Shown here: positions 1 to 8,917 of the stretch, one piece after another
Position numbering within the stretch: position 1 is the first letter of the stretch
How the letters are laid out: each line of letters opens with the position of its first letter
Assembly: GCA_902363535.1 (NCBI GenBank)
Contig: CABJAE010000004.1
Location: forward strand, 62,001 to 126,000
Origin: Peptoniphilaceae bacterium
GTDB taxonomy: Bacteria > Bacillota > Clostridia > Tissierellales > Peptoniphilaceae
Length of the DNA stretch: 64,000 nt
Direction of reading: 5' to 3'
Position numbers and translations under genes: made by a program
Notes under the pieces: generated by a model
What the model was told of the DNA's origin: nothing
The model's database searches: none
Seen by the model: the letters and a program-made list of their open reading frames with translations, nothing else

Positions 1-70
1 GCATGGCGTTTCCTTCCACCACGGTGTAGGTTATTTTCGCTTCATTTTCATGACAGTGTTCGCAAAGCAT
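1..70 (-). CDS. mcsA: McsA-like zinc-finger protein, N-terminal fragment (runs off window)
   Basis: Only the first 23 codons are present; the rest lies beyond the window edge. The peptide begins MLCEHCHENEAK with a CxxC pair, as McsA proteins do. In Firmicutes McsA activates the arginine kinase McsB and follows ctsR in the same operon, as here. An AAGGAGGTG ribosome binding site overlaps the end of ctsR, so the two are translationally close. The call rests on position and the CxxC start; the diagnostic later zinc motifs cannot be seen. Confidence 0.75.
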   Translation of the reverse strand, partial: MLCEHCHENEAKITYTVVEGNAM

Positions 71-81
71 GGTGCACCTCC

Positions 82-537
82 TTAAGAAAAGATACCCAAT
101 AGGATATTTTGTAAAAGATCGGCCCGCAGGGCGTTTCGTTTGTCCGAGGCCACCGCCAAGGCACGATCGGAAAGCGTAAGTCCCAAGAGATGATGCTCAT
201 TTTCCGTCATGTAATCCATCTCCTCCAGGGTGTCCAAAATTTGATTGGCCTTGGATTGGGTAATGCTTTTTCCCACAGCTTCCGTGAGCCGGTCGTAGAA
301 CTCGGCGTCGCTCTTGATTTCTACCTGGACGATGCGAATGAAACCGCCGCCGCCCCGCCGGGACTCCACGAAAAATCCCTGCACCGGCGTGAAGCGGGTG
401 GTGAGGACGTAATTTATTTGGCTCGGGGCACAATTAAAATGCTCCGCCAAAACATTTCGCTTTATTTCGATCTGCCCTTCCCTTTCCAGCAAAAGGGCAC
501 GCAGATAATCTTCGATATGATTGCTAAGACGTGCCAT
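82..537 (-). CDS. ctsR: CtsR, class III stress gene repressor
   Basis: A 151-residue protein of normal length for CtsR, the dimeric repressor of clp and other heat-shock genes in Firmicutes. The N-terminal winged helix-turn-helix spans about residues 1-70 and contains the arginine/glycine-rich wing (RRGGGG at 60-65) that in CtsR contacts DNA and senses heat. The C-terminal part is the helical domain targeted by McsB/ClpC. It starts at ATG behind AGGAGG, and mcsA follows directly. Its promoter carries a CtsR-type heptad repeat, which indicates autoregulation. clpC would be expected beyond the window edge. Confidence 0.95.
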   Translation of the reverse strand: MARLSNHIEDYLRALLLEREGQIEIKRNVLAEHFNCAPSQINYVLTTRFTPVQGFFVESRRGGGGFIRIVQVEIKSDAEFYDRLTEAVGKSITQSKANQILDTLEEMDYMTENEHHLLGLTLSDRALAVASDKRNALRADLLQNILLGIFS

Positions 538-558
538 AACTGCCTCCTATCTGATTTC

Positions 559-587
559 AGTATACGTTTATAGTCAAAGAATGTCAA
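559..587 (-). promoter_or_regulatory. ctsR promoter
   Basis: On the minus strand a -35 box TTGACA (582-587) and a -10 box TATACT (559-564) are separated by exactly 17 bases, close to the sigma-A consensus. The -10 is followed by GAAA, a discriminator shared with three other promoters in this window. Confidence 0.8.
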
Positions 588-588
588 G
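572..588 (+). promoter_or_regulatory. CtsR operator (heptad direct repeat)
   Basis: AGTCAAA (572-578), spacer GAA, then TGTCAAG (582-588) matches the known CtsR box pattern of two RGTCAAA heptads three bases apart. It covers the -35 region of the ctsR promoter, so binding would block RNA polymerase. Confidence 0.8.
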
Positions 589-623
589 ATCAGATGGCGC
601 GCCGCCTTTTCTTTCGACTGACA

Positions 624-651
624 TAAAAACACCCTCTCGGCGAGAGGGCGT
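624..651 (-). terminator. Terminator of the stalk-domain gene
   Basis: Hairpin with arms 629-638 and 642-651 and a 3-base loop, followed on the minus strand by a short T-run. It isolates the stalk-domain gene from ctsR. Confidence 0.75.
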
Positions 652-656
652 CGTGT

Positions 657-1451
657 TTATTTGTTTAACTCAGGATCCCGTACCCACACATCTTCCGCCG
701 CGTCGTATTTGTAAAATACGCTCGCGTTTAAATCCAGGCGGTAACGGGCGACGGTCACGATGTGATCCGGGTGATCTTCGATGACATCGTAGGCGTAGAT
801 ATGCTTCTTCGCCAAAGCGTCGCGGTCGCTTAACATGGAGTCGATCAATTTAAAGGGCGGCTTTTTGTATTCCGCCGGCAATTTGCTGTACATCCATGCC
901 CCGGCAATTTCCTCGTCGGTCTTGGCCACCTTTCCCTCGATGGATACCGTGGAAGTCCCGTCGTCCCAGGAAATTTTTTGATCGAAAAGTTCCACCACGG
1001 CCCGAAGAGGAATAAAGGTGCGATTTTCTTTGATGATAGGCTTCGTTTCCAATTCTACGGCTTCGGCCCGATCAATGTATTCCTTGACATCGGCCGGTTG
1101 GAATTCAAGCCGCGTCGTCGCCCCGTAAAAGGCGTCCACATCTTCCTTGGCGATGAGGAGGGCTTTCGCCGCGTCCGTTTTCAAAACCATGGCCTGTACC
1201 GGTTTGTTCGTATCGAAATCCATCTTCGTCAGCAGGATGTCGCGGCTACCCTCGTTCCACAGCACTTGATAGTCCAGAGCTTCGGCCACGAAGCGCACGG
1301 GAACCATGGTGCGATTGGCGGAAATAAAGGCGGCGGGCGTCGATACCACCGGTTTTCCGTTTACCTCTAGCTTCACATCTCTTTGGGCATAGGCCGCGGA
1401 GGGCAGGGCCATGAGGACCAGAGCCAGGGCCAGCACGTTTCTCTTTTTCAT
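657..1451 (-). CDS. Secreted stalk-domain (copper amine oxidase N-terminal-like) protein
   Basis: 264 residues with a signal peptide (KKR, hydrophobic core, cleavage near AYA-QRD at about residue 22). Two copies of the stalk domain, named after the N-terminal domain of copper amine oxidase, are visible: the pattern NRTMVPVRFVAEAL...WN at about 46-65 and NRTFIPLRAVVELFD...W at about 143-162. The C-terminal ~90 residues match nothing I recognise. No oxidase domain is present, so this is a cell-wall or secreted module of unknown binding role. It is monocistronic. A paralogue lies at 22197-23015. Confidence 0.8.
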   Translation of the reverse strand: MKKRNVLALALVLMALPSAAYAQRDVKLEVNGKPVVSTPAAFISANRTMVPVRFVAEALDYQVLWNEGSRDILLTKMDFDTNKPVQAMVLKTDAAKALLIAKEDVDAFYGATTRLEFQPADVKEYIDRAEAVELETKPIIKENRTFIPLRAVVELFDQKISWDDGTSTVSIEGKVAKTDEEIAGAWMYSKLPAEYKKPPFKLIDSMLSDRDALAKKHIYAYDVIEDHPDHIVTVARYRLDLNASVFYKYDAAEDVWVRDPELNK

Positions 1452-1523
1452 CTTCCACCTCTTTCTTTACTCCGAAATTTATCCTTGTTTTCAGTATACC
1501 CTTCGCGCCGTGTTTTTCCGCAC

Positions 1524-1550
1524 AAAAAAACAACTCGCCGAAGCGAGTTG
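1524..1550 (-). terminator. Terminator of secG-hppA
   Basis: Perfect 8-bp stem (1531-1538 with 1543-1550) closed by a 4-base loop (CGAA on plus, TTCG in the RNA), followed in the minus-strand transcript by seven T. It lies just past the hppA stop. Confidence 0.9.
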
Positions 1551-1577
1551 TCCAATAATTTGATCGAGTTGGATCGA

Positions 1578-3581
1578 CTACATAAAGATGCCGCCGAATT
1601 GTACAAAGAGCGGTGCGAAGACCAAGGAAACGATGGTGATCAGTTTGATCAAGATGTTCAAACTCGGACCGGACGTATCCTTGAAGGGGTCGCCGACGGT
1701 ATCGCCGGTAACGGCCGCTTTGTGTGCATCGGAGCCTTTGCCGCCGTGGGCGCCGCCTTCGATGAATTTCTTGGCATTGTCCCAAGCGCCGCCGGCATTA
1801 CTCATAAAGATAGCCATTAAGACGCCGGTAACCAGTGCACCTGCTTGCAAGCCGCCTAAAGCTTCCGTACCTAAGAAGAAGCCGACGACTAAGGGAACAA
1901 CAACAGCGATGATGCCGGGAACGATCATTTCTCTTAATGCAGCAGTAGTGGAAATGTCGACGCATTTTGCGTATTCCGGAGTCGCTTTTCCTTCCATGAT
2001 GCCGGGGATGTCTTTAAATTGACGACGTACTTCTTCGATCATGGCCGTTGCCGCGTTGCCCACCGCGCTCATGGTTAATGCGGAGAAGGCGAAGGGCAAC
2101 ATGCCGCCGATGAAGGTCCCTGCGATAACGCCGGGCTTGGAAATGTCGATGCCTGCAAGGCCCGTGGCTTGAATGTAGGAAACGAACAAAGAAAGTGCCG
2201 TGAGGGCTGCGGAACCGATGGCGAAGCCCTTGCCGATGGCGGCCGTGGTGTTACCGACGGAGTCTAAGGAGTCGGTAATATCGCGGACTTCTTCGGGGAG
2301 TTCACACATTTCGGCGATCCCGCCGGCGTTGTCGGCGATGGGGCCGTAAGCGTCGACGGCGATGGTGGATGCGGTGGTAGCCAACATACCCACAGCGGCC
2401 AAAGCAATACTATACAGGCCGAAGACCGGGTTGATGTGGCCGCCGCCTAAAGCGTATGCGGCGATGATGCCGATAGCCAAAACGATGATCGGGCCTACGG
2501 TGGACATCATGCCCACGGAAAGGCCGGCGATGATGTTTGTGGATGCGCCGGTTTCGGATTCGTGTGCGATCCGTTGAACGGGCTTATATTCGTCGGCGGT
2601 GTAGTATTCGGTGATCTTGGAAATAATCAAGCCGACGCAGACGCCGATGATGACGGGCCAGAACAAGGTGAGTTCGCCGAAAATCATGTTTGCAATAATG
2701 CCGGAGACGATAATGGTGACGCCGGATGCAATATAGGTGCCCATGTTCAATGCTTTTTGCGGGTTCTTGTCGCCTTTTACGAAGAACATGGAAATAATCG
2801 ATGCAATAATACCGATGACGGCGATGGAAAGGCCGTATTGGATCCCCTTGTCTTGAGCGGCCAAGAAGCCTAAGGTAATGACGGAAAGCAGTGCGCCGAC
2901 ATAGGATTCGAATAAGTCGGCACCCATACCAGCTACGTCGCCGACATTGTCGCCAACGTTATCGGCGATAACGGCCGGGTTTCTCGGGTCGTCTTCCGGG
3001 ATACCTGCTTCGACTTTACCGACCAAGTCGGCACCGACGTCTGCAGCTTTGGTGTAGATACCGCCGCCGACACGGGCGAAAAGGGCGATGGACGATGCCC
3101 CTAAGGAGAAGCCGGTGATGATTTCAGCATCGCCGAACCACAGGTAGAAGACGGAAATCCCTAAAATACCTAAACCGACGACGACAAGGCCCATAACGGC
3201 ACCGCCGGAGAAGGCGATGTCCAGAGCTGCCGCCATGCCCTTTTTGTGGGCGGCGTTGGCGGTACGAACATTGGCCTTGGTGGCCGTGTTCATGCCGATG
3301 TAGCCGGCGGTTACGGAGAAGATGGCGCCGACGATAAAGCAAATCGCGGTGCGCCAACCGATAGCGAATGTTAAAACGGCGGCCAATACGACGACGAAGA
3401 CGACCAGCGCCTTGTATTCCCGTTGTAAAAAGGCCATGGCTCCTTCGTGGATATAGCCGGAGATTTCTTTCATCCGATCGTTACCCGGATCTTGCTTTCC
3501 TACGTAGGAAGATTTCATAAGACCGAATAAAATAGCTATAATACCGACGATAGGAGCGATGAATAAAATATTAATATCCAT
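1578..3581 (-). CDS. hppA: Membrane-bound ion-pumping pyrophosphatase, K+-dependent type
   Basis: 667 residues, about 16 membrane helices, usual length for the family. It hydrolyses cytoplasmic pyrophosphate and exports H+ and/or Na+. The catalytic segment [20 protein letters not shown] (172-191) and the Mg-PPi ligands DNVGDNVGD (207-215) are intact. The motif GNTTAA in the C-terminal half has Ala where K+-independent enzymes have Lys, so this is the K+-stimulated subtype. I cannot tell H+ from Na+ pumping by eye. It begins 12 bases after secG with AGGAGG before ATG and is probably cotranscribed with it. Confidence 0.96.
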   Translation of the reverse strand: MDINILFIAPIVGIIAILFGLMKSSYVGKQDPGNDRMKEISGYIHEGAMAFLQREYKALVVFVVVLAAVLTFAIGWRTAICFIVGAIFSVTAGYIGMNTATKANVRTANAAHKKGMAAALDIAFSGGAVMGLVVVGLGILGISVFYLWFGDAEIITGFSLGASSIALFARVGGGIYTKAADVGADLVGKVEAGIPEDDPRNPAVIADNVGDNVGDVAGMGADLFESYVGALLSVITLGFLAAQDKGIQYGLSIAVIGIIASIISMFFVKGDKNPQKALNMGTYIASGVTIIVSGIIANMIFGELTLFWPVIIGVCVGLIISKITEYYTADEYKPVQRIAHESETGASTNIIAGLSVGMMSTVGPIIVLAIGIIAAYALGGGHINPVFGLYSIALAAVGMLATTASTIAVDAYGPIADNAGGIAEMCELPEEVRDITDSLDSVGNTTAAIGKGFAIGSAALTALSLFVSYIQATGLAGIDISKPGVIAGTFIGGMLPFAFSALTMSAVGNAATAMIEEVRRQFKDIPGIMEGKATPEYAKCVDISTTAALREMIVPGIIAVVVPLVVGFFLGTEALGGLQAGALVTGVLMAIFMSNAGGAWDNAKKFIEGGAHGGKGSDAHKAAVTGDTVGDPFKDTSGPSLNILIKLITIVSLVFAPLFVQFGGIFM

Positions 3582-3593
3582 GATTCCTCCTGA

Positions 3594-3827
3594 TTATTTC
3601 GTAACTGCGACGAGTAAAATAGTAGCGACAAAAAAGATTGTCGACGAAACCATCGTAATGCGCTTGAGCATTTCCTTGCGGCTGGTCCCGCGATTGGAGC
3701 CCCATTCCGACGACGGCGAGCTACCGTCTAAGGTACCCAAGCCCACTTGATTGGATTCCTGTACGACGACGGCGCAAATGGTTGCGATGGCCGACAGGGC
3801 GACTATAATGCTGATAAATGTAGTCAA
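3594..3827 (-). CDS. secG: SecG, preprotein translocase subunit
   Basis: 77 residues with two membrane helices (about 3-22 and 57-75) around a Gly/Ser-rich loop (GLGTLDGSSPSSEWG), the standard SecG layout. SecG assists SecYE in protein export. The start is TTG at 3827: AGGAGGTG sits seven bases upstream and the protein then begins TTFISIIVAL. Longer in-frame starts would add residues with no counterpart in SecG. It leads the operon with hppA, an unusual partner. Confidence 0.9.
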   Translation of the reverse strand: MTTFISIIVALSAIATICAVVVQESNQVGLGTLDGSSPSSEWGSNRGTSRKEMLKRITMVSSTIFFVATILLVAVTK

Positions 3828-3989
3828 ACTAACACCTCCTCGATCCAAACTATCTATCAATAACATTACTATCCTAACATAATCCATTCTGTAATGCAAT
3901 TAGAAGCTGCCGCGAAAAGGCTTGTTTTACGCATTTTACTGGTCAGTTTCCAATTAAAAGGCTATACTTTTCTTAAAGGAGTGAAGCCA

Positions 3990-5585
3990 TTGAATCAAAC
4001 CCATCCCTATTCGTCGAAACGCAGTTTAACCTACGGCCGCGCCATGGCCCTGGCATCCAATCCCTCGGCTGCCGCGGCGGGCCGAAAGATTTTAGAAGCA
4101 GGAGGCAACGCCGTGGACGCCGCCATCGCCATGGCCGCCGCCCAGGTGGTGGTCGAGCCCACCTCCAACGGCCTCGGAAGCGATCTTTTCGCCATCGTCG
4201 CCATGAACGATGTGCTCTGCGGCTACAACGGCAGCGGCAAAAGCCCTGCCGCCATTTCCCTCGCCGCCATGAAGGCGAAAGGCTACGATGCCATGCCCGA
4301 TTTCGGCATCGAAGCCCCAGGCGTTCCCGGCGCCGTGCGCGCCTGGACGGACATTCACAAAAAACACGGCCGCCTGCCCTTTAAAGAGGTACTGGCCCCG
4401 GCTATAGAATACGCCGAGAAAGGCTTCGTCCTCTCCCCCACCGTGGCGCGGCTTTGGGCCATGGAGCTCGAAAAAAGAAAGGCCAATCTCGGCCATCTTT
4501 ACGACGCTTTTTGGGCGCAGTTTTCTTTTAAAGGCGAGGCGCCGAAGGCGGGGGATGTGATTACTTTTCCGGACATGACCCGCACATTAAAATCCATCGC
4601 AGAAGACGGCGGGGTCGCTTTTTACAAAGGCACCATTGCGGAAAAAATTGAAGCTTTCATGAAAAAATACGGCGGCTTTATGAGAAAAAGCGATTTGGCG
4701 ACGCAGGAAACATTGGAAGTAAAACCCCTCTCCCTTTCCTTCGAAGGGGCTGAGGTGTGGGAGCTTCCCCCCAACGGCCAAGGCATTTCCGTCCTCATGG
4801 CCCTGGAGATTTTAAAGCACAAGCCCACGTCCCCCGACGACGGCAAGAGCGCCCACGTCATCGCCGAGGCCATAAAGCGGGCCATGACCGACGCGGCGAA
4901 ATACGTGGCCGATCCCGAATTCATGTCCTTCTCCCCGGAGGATCTTTTAAATCCCGATTACCTTCAAAAATGCAGCGACGCCATGGGCGAGGAGGCAGAA
5001 ATCGTGCGCTACGGCAATCCCTTGGATCGCTCCACGGTCTATTTCTGCGCGGGCGATAAGGATGGCAATATGGTTTCTATGATTCAATCCAATTACGACG
5101 GCTTCGGGGCGGGCATCGTCGTACCGGAAACGGGGATTTCACTAAACAACCGCCTCTTAAATTTTACATTCGAAGAAGGCCACGACAATTGTTTGGCCGG
5201 GGGCAAACGCCCCTACCACACGATTATCCCGGGCTTTTTAACGAAGGAAGGCAAGCCCTACGGCGCCTTCGGGGTCATGGGCGGCTTTATGCAGCCACAG
5301 GGCCACGTGCAAACCCTCCTTCAGCTCCTGCGCTACGGCAGAAATCCCCAGGCGGCCCTGGACGCGCCCCGCTTTATGTGGACGGGGAATAAAGACCTCG
5401 TCGTGGAAGAGGATTACGACGCGGATGCCGTTGAGGAATTGATTCGCCGCGGCCACCGAGTGATTCGCCCGCCCCACGATCTGGACATGGGTCGGGGCCA
5501 ATACATGCTCTACGACCGCGATCGAAAAGTCTACATCGGCGGCACGGAAAAACGCTGCGACGGCACCATTTCCGTAGTGGAATAA
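3990..5585 (+). CDS. Gamma-glutamyltransferase family protein, cytoplasmic type
   Basis: 531 residues from a TTG start at 3990, chosen because AAAGGAG lies correctly before it. This Ntn-hydrolase family (gamma-glutamyltransferase) self-cleaves before a threonine to give two chains. The cleavage region reads STVYFCAGDKDGNMVSMIQS, with Thr as the expected nucleophile; downstream GVMGGFMQPQGH corresponds to the glycine-rich oxyanion segment. There is no signal peptide, unlike periplasmic or secreted enzymes, so it resembles cytoplasmic YwrD-type members, whose substrates are poorly known. It is monocistronic between opposite-strand genes and ends in a strong terminator. Confidence 0.88.
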   Translation: MNQTHPYSSKRSLTYGRAMALASNPSAAAAGRKILEAGGNAVDAAIAMAAAQVVVEPTSNGLGSDLFAIVAMNDVLCGYNGSGKSPAAISLAAMKAKGYDAMPDFGIEAPGVPGAVRAWTDIHKKHGRLPFKEVLAPAIEYAEKGFVLSPTVARLWAMELEKRKANLGHLYDAFWAQFSFKGEAPKAGDVITFPDMTRTLKSIAEDGGVAFYKGTIAEKIEAFMKKYGGFMRKSDLATQETLEVKPLSLSFEGAEVWELPPNGQGISVLMALEILKHKPTSPDDGKSAHVIAEAIKRAMTDAAKYVADPEFMSFSPEDLLNPDYLQKCSDAMGEEAEIVRYGNPLDRSTVYFCAGDKDGNMVSMIQSNYDGFGAGIVVPETGISLNNRLLNFTFEEGHDNCLAGGKRPYHTIIPGFLTKEGKPYGAFGVMGGFMQPQGHVQTLLQLLRYGRNPQAALDAPRFMWTGNKDLVVEEDYDADAVEELIRRGHRVIRPPHDLDMGRGQYMLYDRDRKVYIGGTEKRCDGTISVVE

Positions 5586-5612
5586 CAAAAAAACGAATTT
5601 TTTCCATTCAAA

Positions 5613-5646
5613 AACCGGAGACAAATCACGTCTCCGGTTCTTTTTT
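5613..5646 (+). terminator. Terminator after the gamma-glutamyltransferase gene (bidirectional)
   Basis: Perfect 10-bp stem (5613-5622 with 5630-5639), 7-base loop, then TC and six T on the plus strand. The minus strand also ends in T-rich sequence, so it can serve the convergent phospholipase-D-like gene as well. Confidence 0.85.
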
Positions 5647-5653
5647 AACACCT

Positions 5654-7063
5654 TTACCAGGTGCAAAGGCCCGTGGCCTCCTGGAATTTCCACAATGGGC
5701 GAATGAGCACCCGCTCGTCCTTATATTCTTCAAAGGGCAAGGTGTACTCCCCGCCCTCATTGGTCCAAATGCGGCGGAAGTAATCCTCCATAGCCCGATG
5801 CATGGGGGAATTGCGCTCCATTTCCACAGCCACATCCGTTTCCAAATTGTAGTTGTCCAAATTCCTGCGGGTGAAATTGCCGCTCCCTAAAATCGCGAGA
5901 GGCTTTTCTTCTTTAAAATCGAAGTAAATCATTTTCGTATGGTACTGCTCGCCCTGTGTGTTGTACCAGCGGATCTGCGTGCTCGGGGCCTTTTCCTTCA
6001 GCTCGCTCAGTGCCGGCCGATTGGGGGCGCCGTTTTTCTCCAGACCGAAGGCGTCTTTGTTTAAGTCGGCGACGATCTTTACATCCACGCCCCGATTGGC
6101 CGCCGCCTCCAAATCCTTAAGCAAGCGAAATTCCGACAAATAGAAAATGCCGATGTTGATCTTATCGCCTTTTTCGCACTTGTTGATGTTTTCAGAAATG
6201 GCGTCGTAGATCTTCCCTTCGGTGATCACTTTCAGCCGATCCGGCGACGAGACTTCCTCCGCCTTATACTCTTTCACAACAGGAGGAATCGCTTTATAAA
6301 AGATGCTTTCTGAGCGAATCAAATCCTCCACGACCTTCCCGCGGAAGAGGACGGCCACATTGGAGTGGTAGGCGCTGGGATCGTGGGGATTGGCGGAAGC
6401 CACCATGGCTTCTTTCTCGGAAATCACCACTTTTCGGTGATTGCCCTTGAAATTCAAAAGCTTCAAGACGGAGCGCACCGTCACCTTCTCCCCTTCTTTG
6501 GCGAAGAAATTTTTCACGCGGCCATTCCCCGCCGTGCCAAACCACTGCATGTAGGCGCGGTAAATGCCGGAGAACAGGGGATTGGAATCACGCATGCGAT
6601 TTAGATCCGTGACCACCACCTCGATGCCGGCGTCTTTCAGCCGCTTTATATTGGCCTCTTCGTAGGCGCCGTAGAAGTTGTTAATCGGGTCTGTCACAAA
6701 CAAAATGGGCATGGCGGGATTTTCTCTCTTCTTTTCGATTAAGAGGTCCGTCATGGCCGCCACCTGTTTCGGACAGTCCACGTCCTGATCGTAGGTGGCG
6801 TTAAAGAGGAAAAAATCCACCATGAGAAATTCCTTGGCCTCGCGAATTATTTCCATCTCCCGATCAAAAATTTTCTGCTCGTGCACTTTCTTGCCGTCTT
6901 TTACATAGCTCAAGTCGTAAATAAATTCCGCCTCCGCCGGAGAAAATTCGCCGGAGATATTGGTTCCCTCGGGATTTTTCGTGTTTAGGCTATAAGCCGT
7001 GGGAATCAACCACATCAGAAGAAGAATCCACAGGACAAGTTTTTTTCTCGATAATTTCTTCAA
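5654..7063 (-). CDS. Membrane-anchored phospholipase D-like protein
   Basis: 469 residues from a TTG start behind AAGGAGG. An N-terminal hydrophobic segment (about 9-26) anchors or exports it. Two PLD half-domains follow: the first active-site motif is NHRKVVISEKE (HxK present, but Glu where the family's Asp usually stands) and the second YHTKMIYFD (HxK...D complete) with GSGNFTRRNL. The family includes cardiolipin synthases, nucleases and phospholipases; cardiolipin synthases usually have two helices, so the substrate is open. It is monocistronic with a -10-like TATAAT just upstream (around 7085). Confidence 0.82.
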   Translation of the reverse strand: MKKLSRKKLVLWILLLMWLIPTAYSLNTKNPEGTNISGEFSPAEAEFIYDLSYVKDGKKVHEQKIFDREMEIIREAKEFLMVDFFLFNATYDQDVDCPKQVAAMTDLLIEKKRENPAMPILFVTDPINNFYGAYEEANIKRLKDAGIEVVVTDLNRMRDSNPLFSGIYRAYMQWFGTAGNGRVKNFFAKEGEKVTVRSVLKLLNFKGNHRKVVISEKEAMVASANPHDPSAYHSNVAVLFRGKVVEDLIRSESIFYKAIPPVVKEYKAEEVSSPDRLKVITEGKIYDAISENINKCEKGDKINIGIFYLSEFRLLKDLEAAANRGVDVKIVADLNKDAFGLEKNGAPNRPALSELKEKAPSTQIRWYNTQGEQYHTKMIYFDFKEEKPLAILGSGNFTRRNLDNYNLETDVAVEMERNSPMHRAMEDYFRRIWTNEGGEYTLPFEEYKDERVLIRPLWKFQEATGLCTW

Positions 7064-7091
7064 GAGGCCCCTCCTTTTTCACCATTATAAC

Positions 7092-7140
7092 AAAAATGCA
7101 CCGGCCCTCGGCGAAACAGTTTCCGCGGGGAGTCGGTGCA
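7092..7140 (-). terminator. Terminator of the opp operon
   Basis: Long imperfect hairpin whose base is TGCACCG (7097-7103) pairing with CGGTGCA (7134-7140), followed on the minus strand by five T. It lies directly after oppF. Confidence 0.8.
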
Positions 7141-7145
7141 TTCAT

Positions 7146-7940
7146 TTATTTGCAGTGGGGATCCATGGGCGGCACCGCCGAGAGGAGCTTTTTCGTGTAG
7201 TCGTCTCGAGGATTTTCCATAATGCTGTCCCGGTCGTTGATCTCTACCAATTGGCCGCGGTACATGACGCCGATGCGATCGGCGATGTGTTCCACCACGG
7301 CGATGTCGTGGGAGATAAAGAGGTAGCTTAAATTTCGCTCCTCCTGCAGCTCTTCCAATAAATTGATGATTTGGGCCTGAATGGACACGTCCAGTGCCGA
7401 GGTGGGCTCATCGGCCAAAATCAATGTAGGCTCCACCACCAGGGCTCGGGCCACGCCGATGCGCTGCCGCTGGCCACCGGAAAATTCGTGGGGAAAGCGG
7501 CCGAAGTGGGCTTTTGATAGGCCGCAGAGACTCAAGGTCTCCCGGGCTTTTTCGCGAATGTTTTCGCCGCCCAAATTCCTCAAAGGCTCCATGACGATTT
7601 CCTCGGCGGTCATTTGAGGATTCAGGGAACTGTACGGATCCTGAAAAATCATCTGCACGTCCCGGCGAATGGCCTTCAACTCTTTCGCATCGGCCTTCAG
7701 CACGTCCCGGCCCTTGTAGAGGATCTCTCCTTCGGCGTCGGGATAGAGGCCCAAGATGCAGCGGGCCAAAGTGGATTTGCCGCTGCCGCTTTCCCCGACG
7801 ATGCCCAGGGTTTCCTTTTCGCCTAATGTAAAGGACACGTCGTCGATGGCGGTAAACATCTTTCGTTCTTTGGAGAACAGAGCTTTTCTTCCCACGGGAA
7901 ATTTCTTTACTACGTGATTTAATGTCAACAGATCAGTCAC
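7146..7940 (-). CDS. oppF: Oligopeptide ABC transporter ATPase OppF
   Basis: 264 residues from a GTG at 7940 that overlaps the oppD stop by eight bases and follows GGGGAGG; an upstream start would only add residues encoded by the oppD tail. Walker [13 protein letters not shown] signature SGGQRQR and Walker B LILADEPTS are intact, and the short C-terminal tail (AVPPMDPH) is typical of OppF/DppF. It pairs with OppD to power uptake of peptides by OppBC. Last gene of oppABCDF. Confidence 0.95.
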   Translation of the reverse strand: MTDLLTLNHVVKKFPVGRKALFSKERKMFTAIDDVSFTLGEKETLGIVGESGSGKSTLARCILGLYPDAEGEILYKGRDVLKADAKELKAIRRDVQMIFQDPYSSLNPQMTAEEIVMEPLRNLGGENIREKARETLSLCGLSKAHFGRFPHEFSGGQRQRIGVARALVVEPTLILADEPTSALDVSIQAQIINLLEELQEERNLSYLFISHDIAVVEHIADRIGVMYRGQLVEINDRDSIMENPRDDYTKKLLSAVPPMDPHCK

Positions 7941-8916
7941 AGCACGCCTCCCCTTCGTAGAGGAAACAGGCGACACATTGGCCCGGCCTGTGTTCCCTCA
8001 AGCGCGGCACTTCCCTGCCGCAGATGTCCATACGCTTGTCGCAGCGGGAGTAGAAGGGGCAGTGCCCTTCCATTTCCGACGGCGGCGGCACATTGCCGGG
8101 AATGTTGTAGAGTTTTTCCCCGCGATTTTCAAGCGTGGGCCGCGCCCGCAAAAGCCCGATGGTATAGGGATGAAGGGGCCGGTCGAAAATCGTGCACACG
8201 TCGGATTTTTCCATGACCCTGCCCCCGTACATAACCACTACGTCGTCGGCCATTTGAGCCACCACGCCGAGATCGTGGGTAATGAGCATAATGGCCGTGC
8301 CCATTTCCCGCTGCAGACTCTCCATAAGCTCCAGCACTTCTTTTTGAATGGTGACATCCAGAGCCGTGGTGGGCTCGTCGGCGATTAAAAGCTTCGGCGA
8401 AGAAGCCAATGCCATGGCGATCATGACCCGCTGCCGTTGGCCGCCGGAAAGTTCGTGGGGATAGGCGCGCGCCTTGTTTTCGGCGTCTTTAATCTCCACC
8501 ATCTCCAGCATTTCCACGGCTTTTTTCTTCGCTTCTGCCTTGGAAAGGCCCATGATGCGGCGGTAGACTTCCTCGATTTGAAAGCCGATCTTCAGCGCCA
8601 GATTCAAACTGGTCATGGGCTCTTGAAAGATCATGGCCAGATCTCGGCTGCGGAGCATGCGCCGCTCTTCTTTTTCCATGGATAAAATGCTTTTGCCCTT
8701 GTAGAGGATGTCGCCCTCTTCGATCTTCCCGTAAGGCCTCGGCAAAAGCCCCATAAGGGACAGGGCCGTGACGCTCTTTCCGCTGCCGCTTTCTCCCACC
8801 ACGGCGGTGGTGGAGCCTTCTTCGATGGAGAAGGTGACGCCGTTGACGGCGTGAACCGGGCCGGAATCGGTGAAAAAGGTCGTATGCAGATTGTTAAATT
8901 CAATGAGTTTCGACAT
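7933..8916 (-). CDS. oppD: Oligopeptide ABC transporter ATPase OppD
   Basis: 327 residues from ATG at 8916, preceded by AAAGGGG and separated from the oppC stop by one base. Walker [10 protein letters not shown], signature LSGGQRQR and Walker [10 protein letters not shown] are present. The C-terminal cysteine cluster (HCPFYSRC...C...C...C) is the oligopeptide/dipeptide transporter C-terminal domain, which in relatives binds an iron-sulphur cluster. Works with OppF on the cytoplasmic side of the peptide importer. Confidence 0.95.
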   Translation of the reverse strand: MSKLIEFNNLHTTFFTDSGPVHAVNGVTFSIEEGSTTAVVGESGSGKSVTALSLMGLLPRPYGKIEEGDILYKGKSILSMEKEERRMLRSRDLAMIFQEPMTSLNLALKIGFQIEEVYRRIMGLSKAEAKKKAVEMLEMVEIKDAENKARAYPHELSGGQRQRVMIAMALASSPKLLIADEPTTALDVTIQKEVLELMESLQREMGTAIMLITHDLGVVAQMADDVVVMYGGRVMEKSDVCTIFDRPLHPYTIGLLRARPTLENRGEKLYNIPGNVPPPSEMEGHCPFYSRCDKRMDICGREVPRLREHRPGQCVACFLYEGEACCD

Positions 8917-8917
8917 A

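Noticed and set aside
1588..2022. 144-codon plus-strand frame opposite hppA
   Set aside because: Pro/Ala/Thr-rich mirror of a strongly conserved membrane protein gene; no independent evidence.
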